A stretch of DNA of 64,000 nt from Bowmanella sp. JS7-9 (GTDB lineage: Bacteria; Pseudomonadota; Gammaproteobacteria; Enterobacterales; Alteromonadaceae). A program made the position numbers and the translations under genes. Of this stretch, positions 8,904 to 18,874 are shown piece by piece. The notes under the pieces were generated by a model. It worked only from the letters and a program-made list of their open reading frames with translations. It searched no databases and was not told where the DNA came from. The DNA lies in contig NZ_JXSY01000015.1 of NCBI RefSeq assembly GCF_004329715.1, positions 1 to 64,000 on the forward strand, read 5' to 3'. How positions within the stretch are numbered: the first letter of the stretch is position 1; every line of letters starts with the position of its first letter.

Positions 8904-10269
8904 CGTGCTGGAAAAAATCTGCAACCACAAGCGCGAAGAAATCGCGGCGAGAAAACAAGCGCTGCCGTTGGAGACCTTTCAGGCTAACCTGACGCCGTCC
9001 ACGCGCAGCTTATTCGATGCCCTGAGCCAGCCTGAGGCGGGTTTTATTCTGGAATGCAAGAAAGCCTCCCCATCGAAAGGCCTGATTCGCGCCAATTTCG
9101 ATTTGGACGAAATCATCAGCGCCTATGCCCCCCGTGCGGCGGCCATTTCAGTACTGACCGATGAGCAGTACTTTCAGGGTAGCTTTGCCTACCTGGACTA
9201 TGTGCGTCAGCGCGTACATCAGCCAGTGCTGAATAAAGACTTTTTTGTCGACCCCTATCAGGTTTATCTGGCGCGCTACCATGACGCCGATGCCATATTA
9301 TTGATGCTGTCAGTCTTAAGCGATGAGGAATATACCGAACTGGCGGCCATTGCCGACTCACTGAGCCTCGATGTGCTGACCGAAGTCAGCAATGAACAAG
9401 AGACCCAGCGAGCTATCGCGCTCGGCGCAAAAATTATCGGCATTAACAACCGCAACTTACGCGATTTGAGCACAGACTTAGCCACCACCGAACGCCTGGC
9501 GCCGATGATCCCGGATGATCGTCTGGTTATCAGTGAGTCCGGTATTTATACCCACGACGATGTGCGTCGTTTGGCACCACTGGCCGATGGATTTCTGGTC
9601 GGCAGCAGCCTGATGGCACAAGCCGATGTGGCGCTGGCGGTTAACCAGTTAATTTATGGACACGTGAAGGTCTGTGGTGTCACCCTTCCCGAAGATGCCC
9701 TGATGGCCAAACAAGCCGGTGCCAGTTATGCCGGGTTGATCTTCGCGCCTAAATCTCCGCGCTGTGTTAGTTTGCATCAGGCGCAAACCATTGTTTCGCA
9801 GGTGCCATTTCACTATGTGGGCGTGTTTGTCGACCAGCCAATTGCGATGGTCTGCGAACTGGCACAAAAACTGGACTTAGCCGCGGTGCAGTTGCACGGT
9901 AATGAGGACAGCGCCTATATCGCCACCTTGCGTGCAGAACTGGCGCAAGACTGCCAGATTTGGAAAGCCTACGGCGTCAGCGATGCCCTGCCCGCGCTAC
10001 AAAGCGGGCCGATTGACCGGCATCTGCTGGATAGTCGTATCGGTAATCAAAGCGGCGGCACCGGGCAGCGTTTTGACTGGACATTATTTGCCGGCTTGGA
10101 AAGCAAAACCTCGCTGGCCCTGGCCGGTGGATTGGACGCCGACAATATTGCCGATGCCAAAGCAACGGGCGTGGGCTTATTGGATGTGAATTCCGGCGTC
10201 GAGTCACGCCCCGGCGTGAAAAACCACACGCAACTAACCAAATTATTCAACAACTTACGCCACTACTGA
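8896..10269 (+). CDS. trpCF: Fused indole-3-glycerol-phosphate synthase / PRA isomerase
   Basis: A 457-residue bifunctional enzyme. Residues 1 to about 250 are the TrpC (beta/alpha)8 barrel, with [13 protein letters not shown], the catalytic lysine in VLNKDFF and the [12 protein letters not shown] loop. Residues about 256-457 are the TrpF barrel, starting at VKVCGVT, with [10 protein letters not shown] and the VQLHGNE strand. The same fusion occurs in E. coli and related gammaproteobacteria. The start is GTG, inside the end of trpD. Confidence 0.97.
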   Translation: MANVLEKICNHKREEIAARKQALPLETFQANLTPSTRSLFDALSQPEAGFILECKKASPSKGLIRANFDLDEIISAYAPRAAAISVLTDEQYFQGSFAYLDYVRQRVHQPVLNKDFFVDPYQVYLARYHDADAILLMLSVLSDEEYTELAAIADSLSLDVLTEVSNEQETQRAIALGAKIIGINNRNLRDLSTDLATTERLAPMIPDDRLVISESGIYTHDDVRRLAPLADGFLVGSSLMAQADVALAVNQLIYGHVKVCGVTLPEDALMAKQAGASYAGLIFAPKSPRCVSLHQAQTIVSQVPFHYVGVFVDQPIAMVCELAQKLDLAAVQLHGNEDSAYIATLRAELAQDCQIWKAYGVSDALPALQSGPIDRHLLDSRIGNQSGGTGQRFDWTLFAGLESKTSLALAGGLDADNIADAKATGVGLLDVNSGVESRPGVKNHTQLTKLFNNLRHY

Positions 10270-10276
10270 GAGATTT

Positions 10277-11458
10277 ATGAATAGCTTACCAAGTAAATTT
10301 GGCCCGTTTGGTGGCATGTATGTGCCAGAGCTGTTGATCCCAGCGCTGGATCAACTTGAACAGGAATTTATCAAGGCGCAAAACGACGCGGACTTTCAGC
10401 AGGAGTTTATGGATCTGCTGAAAAACTACGCCGGTCGCCCGACTGCGCTGACCAAAACCCGTAATATTGTCAGTAATCCACTGGTTACCCTATATCTAAA
10501 GCGCGAAGATTTACTGCACGGTGGTGCGCACAAAACCAATCAGGTACTGGGTCAGGCATTGTTAACCAAGCGCATGGGTAAAACCGAAGTGATAGCCGAA
10601 ACCGGCGCCGGCCAGCATGGTACGGCCACGGCGCTGGCCTGCGCACTGCTGGGACTTAAAGCACGAATTTATATGGGCGCCAAAGACGTGGAACGTCAGG
10701 CACCGAACGTATTTCGTATGCGCCTGATGGGCGCTGAGGTGATCCCGGTGGACTCTGGCTCGGGCACATTGAAAGATGCGGTTAACGAAGCCCTGCGTGA
10801 CTGGTCAGCCAATTACGAAAAAGCCCATTATCTGCTTGGCACCGCCGCCGGCCCGCACCCTTTCCCAACCATCGTGCGTGAATTCCACCGTATGATTGGT
10901 GAAGAAACCAAGGCACAAATTCTGGCTGCCGAAGGTCGCTTGCCGGATGAGGTGATTGCCTGTGTCGGGGGTGGCTCCAACGCCATTGGTATGTTTGCCG
11001 ATTTTATCGATGATAAAGACGTTGGCCTGGTGGGTGTTGAGCCAGCCGGTAAAGGGATCCATACCCATGAGCATGGTGCGGCCATTGCCAAAGGCACTAT
11101 GGGGATTCTACATGGCGCGTATACCTACATTATGCAGGATGAAGACGGCCAGATTGAGGAGTCCTATTCAGTCTCCGCCGGCCTGGATTACCCTGCGGTT
11201 GGCCCTGAGCATGCGTTTTTACATTACACCGGTCGCGCCCGTTATGAGTCGGCTACCGATGATGAAGCGCTGGCCGCTTTCCAGTTGCTGGCGCAAAAAG
11301 AAGGCATTATTCCGGCGCTGGAGTCCTCCCACGCGCTGGCCTATGCGCTCAAAGCTGCAGAACAGGCGACAAAGCCGACACTCATGGTGGTGAACCTCTC
11401 TGGCCGCGGTGATAAAGACATTGCCCATGTTCAACAATTTTTAAAAGGAGCGCTGTAA
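10277..11458 (+). CDS. trpB: Tryptophan synthase beta chain
   Basis: A 393-residue TrpB1-type beta subunit that condenses indole and serine using pyridoxal phosphate. The Schiff-base lysine is Lys86 in [19 protein letters not shown] binds the cofactor phosphate, and ETGAGQHG provides Glu105 of the active site. A seven-base gap separates it from trpCF. Its TAA shares one base with the trpA ATG. Confidence 0.98.
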   Translation: MNSLPSKFGPFGGMYVPELLIPALDQLEQEFIKAQNDADFQQEFMDLLKNYAGRPTALTKTRNIVSNPLVTLYLKREDLLHGGAHKTNQVLGQALLTKRMGKTEVIAETGAGQHGTATALACALLGLKARIYMGAKDVERQAPNVFRMRLMGAEVIPVDSGSGTLKDAVNEALRDWSANYEKAHYLLGTAAGPHPFPTIVREFHRMIGEETKAQILAAEGRLPDEVIACVGGGSNAIGMFADFIDDKDVGLVGVEPAGKGIHTHEHGAAIAKGTMGILHGAYTYIMQDEDGQIEESYSVSAGLDYPAVGPEHAFLHYTGRARYESATDDEALAAFQLLAQKEGIIPALESSHALAYALKAAEQATKPTLMVVNLSGRGDKDIAHVQQFLKGAL

Positions 11459-12264
11459 TGGCTGCAGATCGTTATCAGGCCATGTTCAGCCGCCTGGCTG
11501 AAGAGCAACGTGGTGCCTTTGTGCCATTTGTGATGCTGGGCGACCCGGATAAGGCCACCAGCATAGAGATCATCAGCGCTCTGGTGGATGGCGGTGCCGA
11601 TGCGCTGGAACTGGGCTTTCCATTCTCCGACCCTATCGCAGATGGGCCGGTGATCCAAAAAGCCGGCATACGTGCGCTGGCGAATAAAATTCATCAGCAG
11701 GATTGCTTTGAAATTCTCAGCGAAATTCGCCGTCGTCACCCACAGACGCCAATTGGCCTGTTGCTGTATTCTAATTTGGTGTTCCACACCGGATTAGACG
11801 CATTTTATGCCAAAGCCGCCCAAGCCGGGGTCGACTCGGTGTTACTAGCCGATGTACCACTGCGTGAAGCTGAAATATTCCAGCAAACCGCACAAGCCCA
11901 CAACATTCACCATATCCTGATTGCACCGCCCAATGCCGATGACGAGGCACTCAAGCAGATTGCCAGCCAATCCAGTGGCTATATTTATCTGCTCGGCCGC
12001 GCAGGCGTTACCGGCACGGAAACCGCCGCCAATGCACCGGTAAAAGCCATGGTAGACAAACTCAGCGTATACAAAGGCGCGCCCAGCGTTATTGGCTTTG
12101 GTATTTCCAACCCCGCTCAGGTCAAAGCTGCGATTGGTGATGGTGCGGCAGGTGCGATTGCCGGCTCGGCCACGGTGAAAATCATCGAGCAGCATCTGCA
12201 TGATGTCCCGGCCATGCTTAGCGCATTAAAAGCGTTTGTCGCCGAGATGAAATCGGCAACCTGA
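11458..12264 (+). CDS. trpA: Tryptophan synthase alpha chain
   Basis: A 268-residue alpha subunit cleaving indole-3-glycerol phosphate to indole. The catalytic acids are Glu51 and Asp62 in ELGFPFSDPIADG, matching Glu49 and Asp60 of the Salmonella enzyme. The phosphate-binding GFGISNP and GAIAGSA segments are present. It ends the operon and overlaps trpB by one base. Confidence 0.97.
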   Translation: MAADRYQAMFSRLAEEQRGAFVPFVMLGDPDKATSIEIISALVDGGADALELGFPFSDPIADGPVIQKAGIRALANKIHQQDCFEILSEIRRRHPQTPIGLLLYSNLVFHTGLDAFYAKAAQAGVDSVLLADVPLREAEIFQQTAQAHNIHHILIAPPNADDEALKQIASQSSGYIYLLGRAGVTGTETAANAPVKAMVDKLSVYKGAPSVIGFGISNPAQVKAAIGDGAAGAIAGSATVKIIEQHLHDVPAMLSALKAFVAEMKSAT

Positions 12265-12303
12265 GCCGTTTTTCGCGCCGCTCGACCTATCCCAACACAA
12301 GTC

Positions 12304-12325
12304 ATGCCGGGCAGCGACCCGGCAT
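12304..12325 (+). terminator. Hairpin after the trp operon
   Basis: Perfect eight-pair stem ATGCCGGG / CCCGGCAT with loop CAGCGA, 40 bases after trpA. No T run follows, so it may be an mRNA-end hairpin or a dispersed repeat of the common GCCGGG..CCCGGC type rather than an intrinsic terminator. Nothing else is evident between trpA and the next gene. Confidence 0.45.
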
Positions 12326-12542
12326 CCATTTAGCTTCTCATGTGGATTGCGGCTCAAGTCAGCAATTACATGTGCGTGCGCAACAACAAACCTCTGTGCC
12401 GTCAGGCAGAAAATAGTCATTTACTCACACCCTTTTACAAATTCACTGCATACAATCTTTGAGCTGAAGGGGACTAATTTGATAGGGTTGTGCACGCAAA
12501 AAAACTATCAATTTAATGACTACCCCATCAGGGCATAGGGAC

Positions 12543-13574
12543 ATGAACAAAAAAACCAGAACCACCATCCTGCGCGTCATCCTGTTTGGCGGTACGGCGA
12601 TTTCGCTGTTTTTTGTGCCATGGATCATTGTCAAAGCCTGGCTCATGCCATTGCCCGGCAGCGTGCAACAGCAGGTCAACGACGCAATCACCTATGGCTT
12701 TGATGGCATGTTGGTGTATGTGCAACAAGGCGATCAGCTTGGCCAAAGCTATACCGCAGGGTGGCACGACCGTGACAATAAACTCCCCGCCCGTGGCGAT
12801 GCATTGTTTAAAATCGGCAGCATCAACAAACTCTATGTGGCTTCCGCCATCACATTGCTGATCAGTGACGGAAAATTACACAATGAAGGGACGCTGGCGG
12901 AATACTTCCCTGAACTTGAATCACGCATTCAATACGCCGATCAGATCACACTGGCAAATTTGGTTGGGCATACCAGCGGCATTCCTAATTTCACTGATAC
13001 CTATGCCTATTGGGAGAATCCACCAGACACACAGGCAGAGCAACTGGCCCTGATTCTGGACAAGCCCGCTAATTTCAAACCCGGAGATGGCTACGAGTAT
13101 TCTAATACCAACTATTTGTTGCTGGGCGAACTGATTGCCCGCGCCGCTGGCGTATCTCAAGCGCAATTTATTCAGCAACGCATCCTCGCCCCGCTTAACC
13201 TGACCCATACCTATTTTTCACTGGATGAGGTGAATATGGATGATTTAATGGGCGGCTATTACGTCGGCGTAGAGCCGGACATTAAAACTAATGATTACGG
13301 CGCGATGATTGCCAGTGCCGATGATTTAGCGACCTTTGTACGTGCACTTAACACCGGCGAACTTTTCACACCTGAGCAGCAAGCGATTTATTCATCACTC
13401 TATGTGTATGAGCATGGCGGCCTGATCCCGGGGTACCAAACCTATACCGCCTATTATCCGGATATCGACACCGTGGTGGTGCAGTGTATCAACACCACGG
13501 ATTTTAATGGCTACGAATGGAACCTATCTCAGGTGTTTTTCAGCCGCATCGGCAAGATTCTGCACCAGAATTAA
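12543..13574 (+). CDS. Membrane-anchored beta-lactamase-family serine hydrolase
   Basis: A 343-residue class C beta-lactamase / DD-peptidase fold protein. Catalytic motifs are Ser93-Ile-Asn-Lys96 and Tyr186-Ser-Asn188; the third motif is probably HGG near residue 291 (YEHGGLIPG). The N-terminus (residues 9-33) is one uncleaved-looking hydrophobic segment, so the enzyme is likely membrane-anchored with its domain in the periplasm. The ATG at 12543 is preferred over one at 12516 because GGGCATAGGG precedes it. Substrate is unknown; members include esterases, D-amino-acid peptidases and transpeptidase-like enzymes. Convergent with a second such hydrolase 20 bases on. Confidence 0.82.
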   Translation: MNKKTRTTILRVILFGGTAISLFFVPWIIVKAWLMPLPGSVQQQVNDAITYGFDGMLVYVQQGDQLGQSYTAGWHDRDNKLPARGDALFKIGSINKLYVASAITLLISDGKLHNEGTLAEYFPELESRIQYADQITLANLVGHTSGIPNFTDTYAYWENPPDTQAEQLALILDKPANFKPGDGYEYSNTNYLLLGELIARAAGVSQAQFIQQRILAPLNLTHTYFSLDEVNMDDLMGGYYVGVEPDIKTNDYGAMIASADDLATFVRALNTGELFTPEQQAIYSSLYVYEHGGLIPGYQTYTAYYPDIDTVVVQCINTTDFNGYEWNLSQVFFSRIGKILHQN

Positions 13575-13594
13575 CGGCTCGAAACTGGAACGGG

Positions 13595-14935
13595 CTACTC
13601 GCCCGCCCCACTGTTTTTTGACATCAGATATTCTGCCACCGCCTGATAGGCGGGAAGCGAAGTTGGGTCGATTTTACTGTTTTTGGCGTCTGGAAAAGAC
13701 GCAAAACGCACTATTACCATCTCTGCTGTCGGGTCGACATAAATCGTCTGCCCATGCACCCCGCGTGCGGCGAATGCCCCATGCTCGTTGTGCATCACCC
13801 ACCACATGCTGCGGTAACTTCCGCCTGCCAACGCCTTATACCCGGCTTGCGCTAACGCCTGTTTATCTCCTCCGGCTTTGATACTGTCGACCACACTGGC
13901 AGGAAACAGTGGTTGGCCGTTTAGTTGGCCGTTATCCAGCATTAATTGACCGATTCGCCCCAAATCACGCAGAGCCGCGCTAAGCCCGCCACCGGCAAAC
14001 GGTGTGCCTTTGCCATCCACCGTCATATAGGCATCCTGTTCGGCGCCCATTGGTTGCCAGAGCTTTTCCGCTAATAAATCAGTTAATTCCTTGCCGCTGA
14101 CCCGAGATACAATCCACCCAAGCGCATCGGTATTCACGGTTTTATAGCCAAACACTCTGCCATGCTGCCCGGCTTTTTTGACGGTCTTCAGGTAATCAAA
14201 ATACCCATCCGGCCCCTGATAACCCGGAGGTTTTGGTAAGGGACTGGCAGCCGCAGAATATTGCCAGATATCCGCGTGCGGATCGGCATAATCTTCGCTG
14301 TAATACAGTGCCGTGGTCATATCCATCACCTGGCGCACCGTGGCCGAGCCAAAGGCACTGCCAGTTAGTTCCGGCACAATCGTGTTGACTCTGGCGTTTT
14401 CATCAAGCGAGCCTTCGGCAATCAATATTTCTGCCAGCAAGCCAGTGAGAGATTTGGTCATCGACATGGCCGCATGCTTACCATACTCATTCAGGCAACC
14501 CAGATAGCGCTCGTAGACCACCTTGCCCTTATGAAGAATTAACATACCGTCGGTGTAGTTGGCCGCGAGGGATTGCTCCCAATTCATCAGGCTTTTGCCA
14601 CCGAGCGGCATAAAACGTATCTGGTCGATATTATCATCGAGCGCGTATTCCAGCGGTGCCGGTGCGCCAAGACCGCGGCTAACCTGCTGGGTGGGCAACA
14701 ACTCCCGGATGTGACAAACGGTCCAGCGCAGTTTGGGAAAACTGAAATAATTGGATTGTGGTTGCATGATCAGTTTGTCTGCTGGCGGTGGTGTGCCAAT
14801 CATCCAACCGAGGCGTTGTGGATCGGAGTCGGCCGCATTAGGCACATTTTTATTTTGTGCCTGCAACGGCGCAATCATGGTCAGGCTACAAATCGCCACA
14901 CAACACAAAGAATGGGTAAAGCGGGCAAGTTTCAT
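13595..14935 (-). CDS. Secreted beta-lactamase-family serine hydrolase
   Basis: A 446-residue serine hydrolase. The ATG at 14935 gives a typical signal peptide (MKLARFTHSLCCVAICSLT..APLQA, cut near residue 26). The catalytic tetrad motif is Ser158-Met-Thr-Lys161 and the second motif Tyr is in the segment VFGYKTVNTD. Overall shape (long N-terminal extension, QVMDMTTALYY region, ARGVHGQTIYVDP near the end) resembles 6-aminohexanoate-dimer hydrolase and related esterases. Its natural substrate cannot be told. It is unrelated in close sequence to the convergent hydrolase next door. Confidence 0.82.
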   Translation of the reverse strand: MKLARFTHSLCCVAICSLTMIAPLQAQNKNVPNAADSDPQRLGWMIGTPPPADKLIMQPQSNYFSFPKLRWTVCHIRELLPTQQVSRGLGAPAPLEYALDDNIDQIRFMPLGGKSLMNWEQSLAANYTDGMLILHKGKVVYERYLGCLNEYGKHAAMSMTKSLTGLLAEILIAEGSLDENARVNTIVPELTGSAFGSATVRQVMDMTTALYYSEDYADPHADIWQYSAAASPLPKPPGYQGPDGYFDYLKTVKKAGQHGRVFGYKTVNTDALGWIVSRVSGKELTDLLAEKLWQPMGAEQDAYMTVDGKGTPFAGGGLSAALRDLGRIGQLMLDNGQLNGQPLFPASVVDSIKAGGDKQALAQAGYKALAGGSYRSMWWVMHNEHGAFAARGVHGQTIYVDPTAEMVIVRFASFPDAKNSKIDPTSLPAYQAVAEYLMSKNSGAGE

Positions 14936-15134
14936 AAGCGTCCCTGTCAGGAAAAGAAAGATTTTTAGTACGAATATCAATGTACTAGCTAATCACACCA
15001 TAGTGCAAAATACGCGCATTCGCGTAGTTTGGATTTCCTCCGTTTATCGCTTTAAAACGTAACAAATCGCTACCACCTGCAGCGGCTAAAATTCTTTATG
15101 GTACACTGCCGCCAGATATTAAATGAGAGACTTT

Positions 15135-15698
15135 ATGGCTGCGTTACTGGAATTCTTACCCCTGTTGATTTTCTTTGTGGTGTACAAGATGCAGGACATC
15201 TTTTGGGCCACAGGTGCACTGATGGCCGCCACCTTGTTGCAGTTGCTGATAACCTATTTCATGCACAAGAAAATCGAGAAAAAACAGTGGATTTTCTTTG
15301 CCATGGTGGTGGCGTTTGGTGCGTTAACCCTGGCGTTTCGCGATAAGACCTTCATTATGTGGAAACCAACGGCGGTATATGCATTATTCGCCATCGTATT
15401 GCTCGGTAGCCTGATAATGAAAAAGCCCATCATGGAGCAGATGATGGGCGAAGTGGTCAGCCTGCCTCACGCAGTCTGGGTCAGGATCACAGCGGCCTGG
15501 GGGCTATTTTTTATTGGCGCTGCCATTGCCAATGTGTATGTAGCACATCATATGAGTGAAGATGACTGGGTCAATTTTAAAGTGTTCTGGATGACCGGCT
15601 TTTCTATGGGCTTTATGATCCTGACTATTGCCTATTTATATCGCTACCTGCCTCAGGATGAGGTCAAACCCGCCGACACCGCAAAGGACGACAACTAA
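15135..15698 (+). CDS. yciB: YciB inner-membrane septation-linked protein
   Basis: A 187-residue polytopic inner-membrane protein of the YciB/IspZ family, linked to cell envelope maintenance and division. Five hydrophobic segments and the family stretches [16 protein letters not shown] and [16 protein letters not shown] are present. The ATG at 15135 gives the usual [14 protein letters not shown] start with GAGAGA just before it; an ATG at 15123 would add four residues. A -10 element such as TACACT near 15102 lies upstream. The TAA overlaps the yciI ATG. Confidence 0.93.
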   Translation: MAALLEFLPLLIFFVVYKMQDIFWATGALMAATLLQLLITYFMHKKIEKKQWIFFAMVVAFGALTLAFRDKTFIMWKPTAVYALFAIVLLGSLIMKKPIMEQMMGEVVSLPHAVWVRITAAWGLFFIGAAIANVYVAHHMSEDDWVNFKVFWMTGFSMGFMILTIAYLYRYLPQDEVKPADTAKDDN

Positions 15699-15997
15699 TG
15701 TGGTACATGATTTACGCTGAAGACGTCGAAAACAGCCTGCAACAACGCATGGCGGCACGTCCGGATCATTTAGCACGACTAATGCAGCTAAGAGATCAGG
15801 GACGTTTGCTGATTGCGGGTCCCACGCCGGCGATTGACAACGAGGATCCGGGCCCGGCAGGGTTCAGTGGCTCTTTGTTGGTAGCGGAATTCGCCAGTTT
15901 GCAGGAGGCGCAGGCATGGGCCGATGATGACCCTTACATCAAGGCCGGTGTATATGCCCGCGTAACGGTCAAGCCCTATAAAAAAGTCCTGCCCTGA
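15698..15997 (+). CDS. yciI: YciI family protein
   Basis: A 99-residue YciI-like ferredoxin-fold protein. The family landmarks are the N-terminal [14 protein letters not shown], a conserved His in RPDHLARL, and the Asp in WADDDPY; His and Asp form the putative active site of the family, some members of which are dehalogenases or dehydratases. The E. coli function is not settled. It overlaps yciB by one base and arfB by one base, so the three genes form a tight operon. Confidence 0.9.
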   Translation: MWYMIYAEDVENSLQQRMAARPDHLARLMQLRDQGRLLIAGPTPAIDNEDPGPAGFSGSLLVAEFASLQEAQAWADDDPYIKAGVYARVTVKPYKKVLP

Positions 15998-16416
15998 TGG
16001 CACAATTGTTCTTAACCGACACCCTGTGGATTGATGATGCCGATATCGACTTATCGGCTATCCGTGCACAGGGATCCGGTGGGCAAAACGTCAACAAAGT
16101 CAGCAGTGCCATTCATCTGCGTTTTGACGTCGCCAAATCCAGCCTGCCGGAATATATGAAAGAGCGCCTGCTGGCAGTCAACGACTCACGCCTGACCAGC
16201 GACGGTATTTTTGTGCTCAAAGCCCAGCAATATCGTACGCAGGAACAAAATCGCGACGATGCGCTTGCCCGCCTGGGTGAATGGATCAGTGAAAACATTA
16301 AAGTGCAAAAGGCACGTAAAGCCACCAAACCCAGCCGCGCTGCAAAAGCAAAACGACTGGACAGCAAAAAACAGCACAGTGAACGGAAACAGCGGCGCCA
16401 AAAAGTAGATTTCTAA
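15997..16416 (+). CDS. arfB: Alternative ribosome-rescue factor B
   Basis: A 139-residue peptidyl-tRNA hydrolase that frees stalled ribosomes independently of tmRNA. The catalytic GGQ is residues 28-30 in GSGGQNVNK. The tail from residue 108 on is strongly basic (KAKRLDSKKQH.., KQRRQK), the part that enters the empty mRNA channel. Length matches YaeJ/ArfB. Its ATG overlaps the yciI stop codon. Confidence 0.95.
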   Translation: MAQLFLTDTLWIDDADIDLSAIRAQGSGGQNVNKVSSAIHLRFDVAKSSLPEYMKERLLAVNDSRLTSDGIFVLKAQQYRTQEQNRDDALARLGEWISENIKVQKARKATKPSRAAKAKRLDSKKQHSERKQRRQKVDF

Positions 16417-16434
16417 GCCAACAGGAGTGTAAGG

Positions 16435-16653
16435 ATGCACTGGTTTATATTGATTAACGCAATACTGCTTATTTACCTGCGGGTAAAAAATATTTTCGTC
16501 TGGCTGGTATTGATCTACGCCATTCCGTTGTCAGCGCTGTTGTATTTTCTCCCTCCGGACGCAAACTGGTATTCCCATCCATTTTTCATCATTTGGCTGG
16601 TTTGCTATTTTATGACGCTCTATTCACAATCGTCACCACGCAAGCCAAGGTAA
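16435..16653 (+). CDS. Small membrane protein, unknown
   Basis: A 72-residue protein with two or three hydrophobic segments (about 2-14, 19-38, 48-62) and a short basic tail. GGAG at 16424 and AGG at 16431 precede the ATG. It follows arfB after 18 bases, so it is probably in the same transcript. I do not recognise a family. Confidence 0.6.
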   Translation: MHWFILINAILLIYLRVKNIFVWLVLIYAIPLSALLYFLPPDANWYSHPFFIIWLVCYFMTLYSQSSPRKPR

Positions 16654-16665
16654 TAAATCAGCAGC

Positions 16666-17169
16666 ATGAATAGCAGCCAGTGGGAAAAGATTCAGTTAGA
16701 GCATCAGGCCAGTGACCTGTTTGCCCGGCTTTATCAGCAATGCTGCGGAAAAGCGGTCACCTTTATCACCCATAACGAACCGCGTAAACCCGACGTTTCA
16801 GTCAGCATCGCCAACCAGCCCATCGACATTGAAATCGCCCACCTGTATGGCAGTGAAACCGAAGCCAAGCTGATTTTAGGCAAGTCGTTGTCAGAGCAAA
16901 CCTGCACCGAATTGCAGGCACTTGACGTGAACACCTCAGCAGATGAACGCCTGGTAAACGCGCTTAACCGTATTTTGCATAACAAGGCGCAGAAGTTTTA
17001 CGACAGCGACACGGTTTGGCTGGTGATCCGCAATGCCCATCCAGACTGGAATGCGGACAGTGTGCGTGAACATCAGAGAGAGATCCACATTCCCTCCGCC
17101 CATCCGTTTGCACAAATCTGGTTGATTGGTGATTTGCAAGGTCACAGCGGCTTGGTGCGTCTGGCGTAA
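16666..17169 (+). CDS. Hypothetical protein, possible nuclease-like fold
   Basis: A 167-residue soluble protein I do not recognise. The segment RKPDVSVSIANQPIDIEIAHLYG (residues 40-62) has an Asp, then a strand with Glu in a hydrophobic beta context, loosely like the core of PD-(D/E)xK nucleases, though the lysine position is Ala-His. A second part (WLVIRNAHPDW) suggests a beta strand followed by an HPDW turn seen in restriction-like proteins. Both points are inference. It sits 12 bases after the small membrane gene and ahead of a NYN-domain gene. Confidence 0.55.
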   Translation: MNSSQWEKIQLEHQASDLFARLYQQCCGKAVTFITHNEPRKPDVSVSIANQPIDIEIAHLYGSETEAKLILGKSLSEQTCTELQALDVNTSADERLVNALNRILHNKAQKFYDSDTVWLVIRNAHPDWNADSVREHQREIHIPSAHPFAQIWLIGDLQGHSGLVRLA

Positions 17170-17259
17170 ACACATACCTCCACACCTAATCTAATACCTG
17201 TCTTGGTAAGACTTGTAGGCTATGCTGGTGTTTCGTTACATCACACAGGATTCACTCTC

Positions 17260-17997
17260 ATGGACAGAGAAAAGATTGCATTATTTATCGATGCCGACAA
17301 CGCGCCTGCCAACAAAATCTCCGACGTTTTGGCCGAGCTCGCTAAGTTGGGGGTCGTCAACATTCGCAGAGCTTACGGAAATTGGAAGAATCCCAACCTA
17401 ACAGGCTGGGAGGAAGTGCTGCACGACAATGCGATCAAACCAATACAACAGTTTGATCTCACCAAGGGCAAAAATGCCACCGACATCGCCATGGTGATTG
17501 ATATCATGGACTTATTGCACACTCGCCAATTTGACGTAGTGTGCATTCTTTCCTCAGATTGTGACTTTACCCCACTGGCCACGCGCGTGCACGCGGAGGG
17601 CAAAAAGGTCATCGGTTTTGGTGAGCGCAAAACTCCCATGCCATTCGTAAATGCCTGCACCTCATTTTTATATCTGGATAGCCTCGAGCAAACGGACAGA
17701 GCACCAGAGAAAAAGCCGCAAAATCTGAATCAGGATACTCGTCTAATCCGTTTACTTCGTAGTGCTATTGTCGCAGTTCAAGATGATGATGGGTGGGCGA
17801 AACTAGGTCAAATTGGTCAACATATATCAAATCATTCTTCATTTGATCATCGAAATTATGGCTTTAACAAACTGAAAGATTTGTTCGGTGCGATTTCTTT
17901 ATTCGAATTAAAAACAACCAACTGTAGTCAGATTTGGGTACGAGATAAAAAAGCGCTTAAAACGGGACATACCCAACCAAGCGGAAAAACGAAATAA
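17260..17997 (+). CDS. NYN-domain (LabA-like) protein with OST-HTH domain
   Basis: A 245-residue protein. Residues 1-145 are a NYN/PIN-like putative ribonuclease domain of the LabA/DUF88 family, with acidic residues in FIDADNAP (Asp11, Asp13), GKNATDIAMVIDIMDLL and LSSDCDFTPLA. Residues about 160-235 look like an OST-HTH/LOTUS RNA-binding domain (LIRLLRSAI.. DDDGWAKLGQIGQHI.. YGFNKLKDLFG). The pair predicts an RNA-processing enzyme. The ATG at 17260 follows ACAGGA; an upstream in-frame start at 17203 lacks such a site. The 3' third is more AT-rich than its neighbours. Confidence 0.85.
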   Translation: MDREKIALFIDADNAPANKISDVLAELAKLGVVNIRRAYGNWKNPNLTGWEEVLHDNAIKPIQQFDLTKGKNATDIAMVIDIMDLLHTRQFDVVCILSSDCDFTPLATRVHAEGKKVIGFGERKTPMPFVNACTSFLYLDSLEQTDRAPEKKPQNLNQDTRLIRLLRSAIVAVQDDDGWAKLGQIGQHISNHSSFDHRNYGFNKLKDLFGAISLFELKTTNCSQIWVRDKKALKTGHTQPSGKTK

Positions 17998-18021
17998 AAA
18001 AAGCGCCTGATGGCGCTTTTT
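17998..18021. terminator. Terminator between convergent genes
   Basis: Stem AAAAAGCGCC / GGCGCTTTTT with loop TGAT, directly after the NYN gene and six bases before the end of the acyltransferase gene. It can act on both strands. Confidence 0.85.
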
Positions 18022-18026
18022 GTGCT

Positions 18027-18701
18027 TTACGGCACGCAATCCAGTAAGCGCCGATCCATATCGGCCATCACCCTGGCTTTAAAGCTGTTCTCATCGCGGG
18101 CATTGACCAGCGACTTGTAATGGTTGATATCCAGCACTTCCAAATTGGCATTGATGGTTTTAAACACTTTAGGGAACCAGTCACCCGGCGATTGGATATG
18201 GTGCAAACCGCCGCTGTAAACAAACAGCATTTTGCCACCATTGAGGCGTTCGAGAATTTCGGCCACGCCACCTCGAACACTCATGGGTTTACCAAATTTA
18301 TCCAAGCCGTTGCGACGCTTCATCCGCCCTTCCGGCAGGATGGCGGTGATCACGTCCTGACTCACCGACTGCAAAAATGCCTCCCAGGATTCATCTTTTT
18401 TGCGGGTAATCGGAATCACGCCAGGCAACAGCGCTTTGAGAATTTTACCCGCCATGGGGCGCTGCATGGTGATATCGGCACCGGGTACAATGACCTTGTG
18501 TGCCACATCCCAAACAAAGTGCCAAGGTGCAAAACGAATAAACAACGGCTCGAACAAACTGGTGTGATTCAGAAACACCACTAACTTGACCTCTTTAAGT
18601 GCCGCTTCCTTTTCCGCACTCAGCCACTGTAATCGCCCACGGTAAAGCAAGTGCGACAGCACCTTTACCTTTGCCATTAACAGAAAGCTTAAAAACTTCA
18701 T
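18027..18701 (-). CDS. PlsC-like acyltransferase
   Basis: A 224-residue lysophosphatidate-acyltransferase-family protein. Block I reads Asn45-His46-x4-Glu51 (NHTSLFEP) instead of the usual His-x4-Asp. Block III reads PEGRMKR at 123-129 in place of PEGTRS. The N-terminal 20 residues are amphipathic or hydrophobic, fitting membrane association. Both core motifs are altered, so substrate and even activity are uncertain; it may acylate something other than 1-acylglycerol phosphate. Confidence 0.72.
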   Translation of the reverse strand: MKFLSFLLMAKVKVLSHLLYRGRLQWLSAEKEAALKEVKLVVFLNHTSLFEPLFIRFAPWHFVWDVAHKVIVPGADITMQRPMAGKILKALLPGVIPITRKKDESWEAFLQSVSQDVITAILPEGRMKRRNGLDKFGKPMSVRGGVAEILERLNGGKMLFVYSGGLHHIQSPGDWFPKVFKTINANLEVLDINHYKSLVNARDENSFKARVMADMDRRLLDCVP

Positions 18702-18874
18702 GAAAAAACCTCGTTGCTAACACGGCGCGGCATTTTACGTAATCCCCGATAAAACACCATCTTTCGCCGCCTGTTCGTCGATTTTCCGCGCATTAATCAA
18801 TAGCACATTTTTCATCGAACGATTTTTAAACATTTTTTGCAAGCCGCCGATAACTTTTTGTGGGAGGACACACG

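Noticed and set aside
12304-12325. REP-type mobile repeat
   Set aside because: Only one copy is in the window, so a simple mRNA-end hairpin is equally likely.
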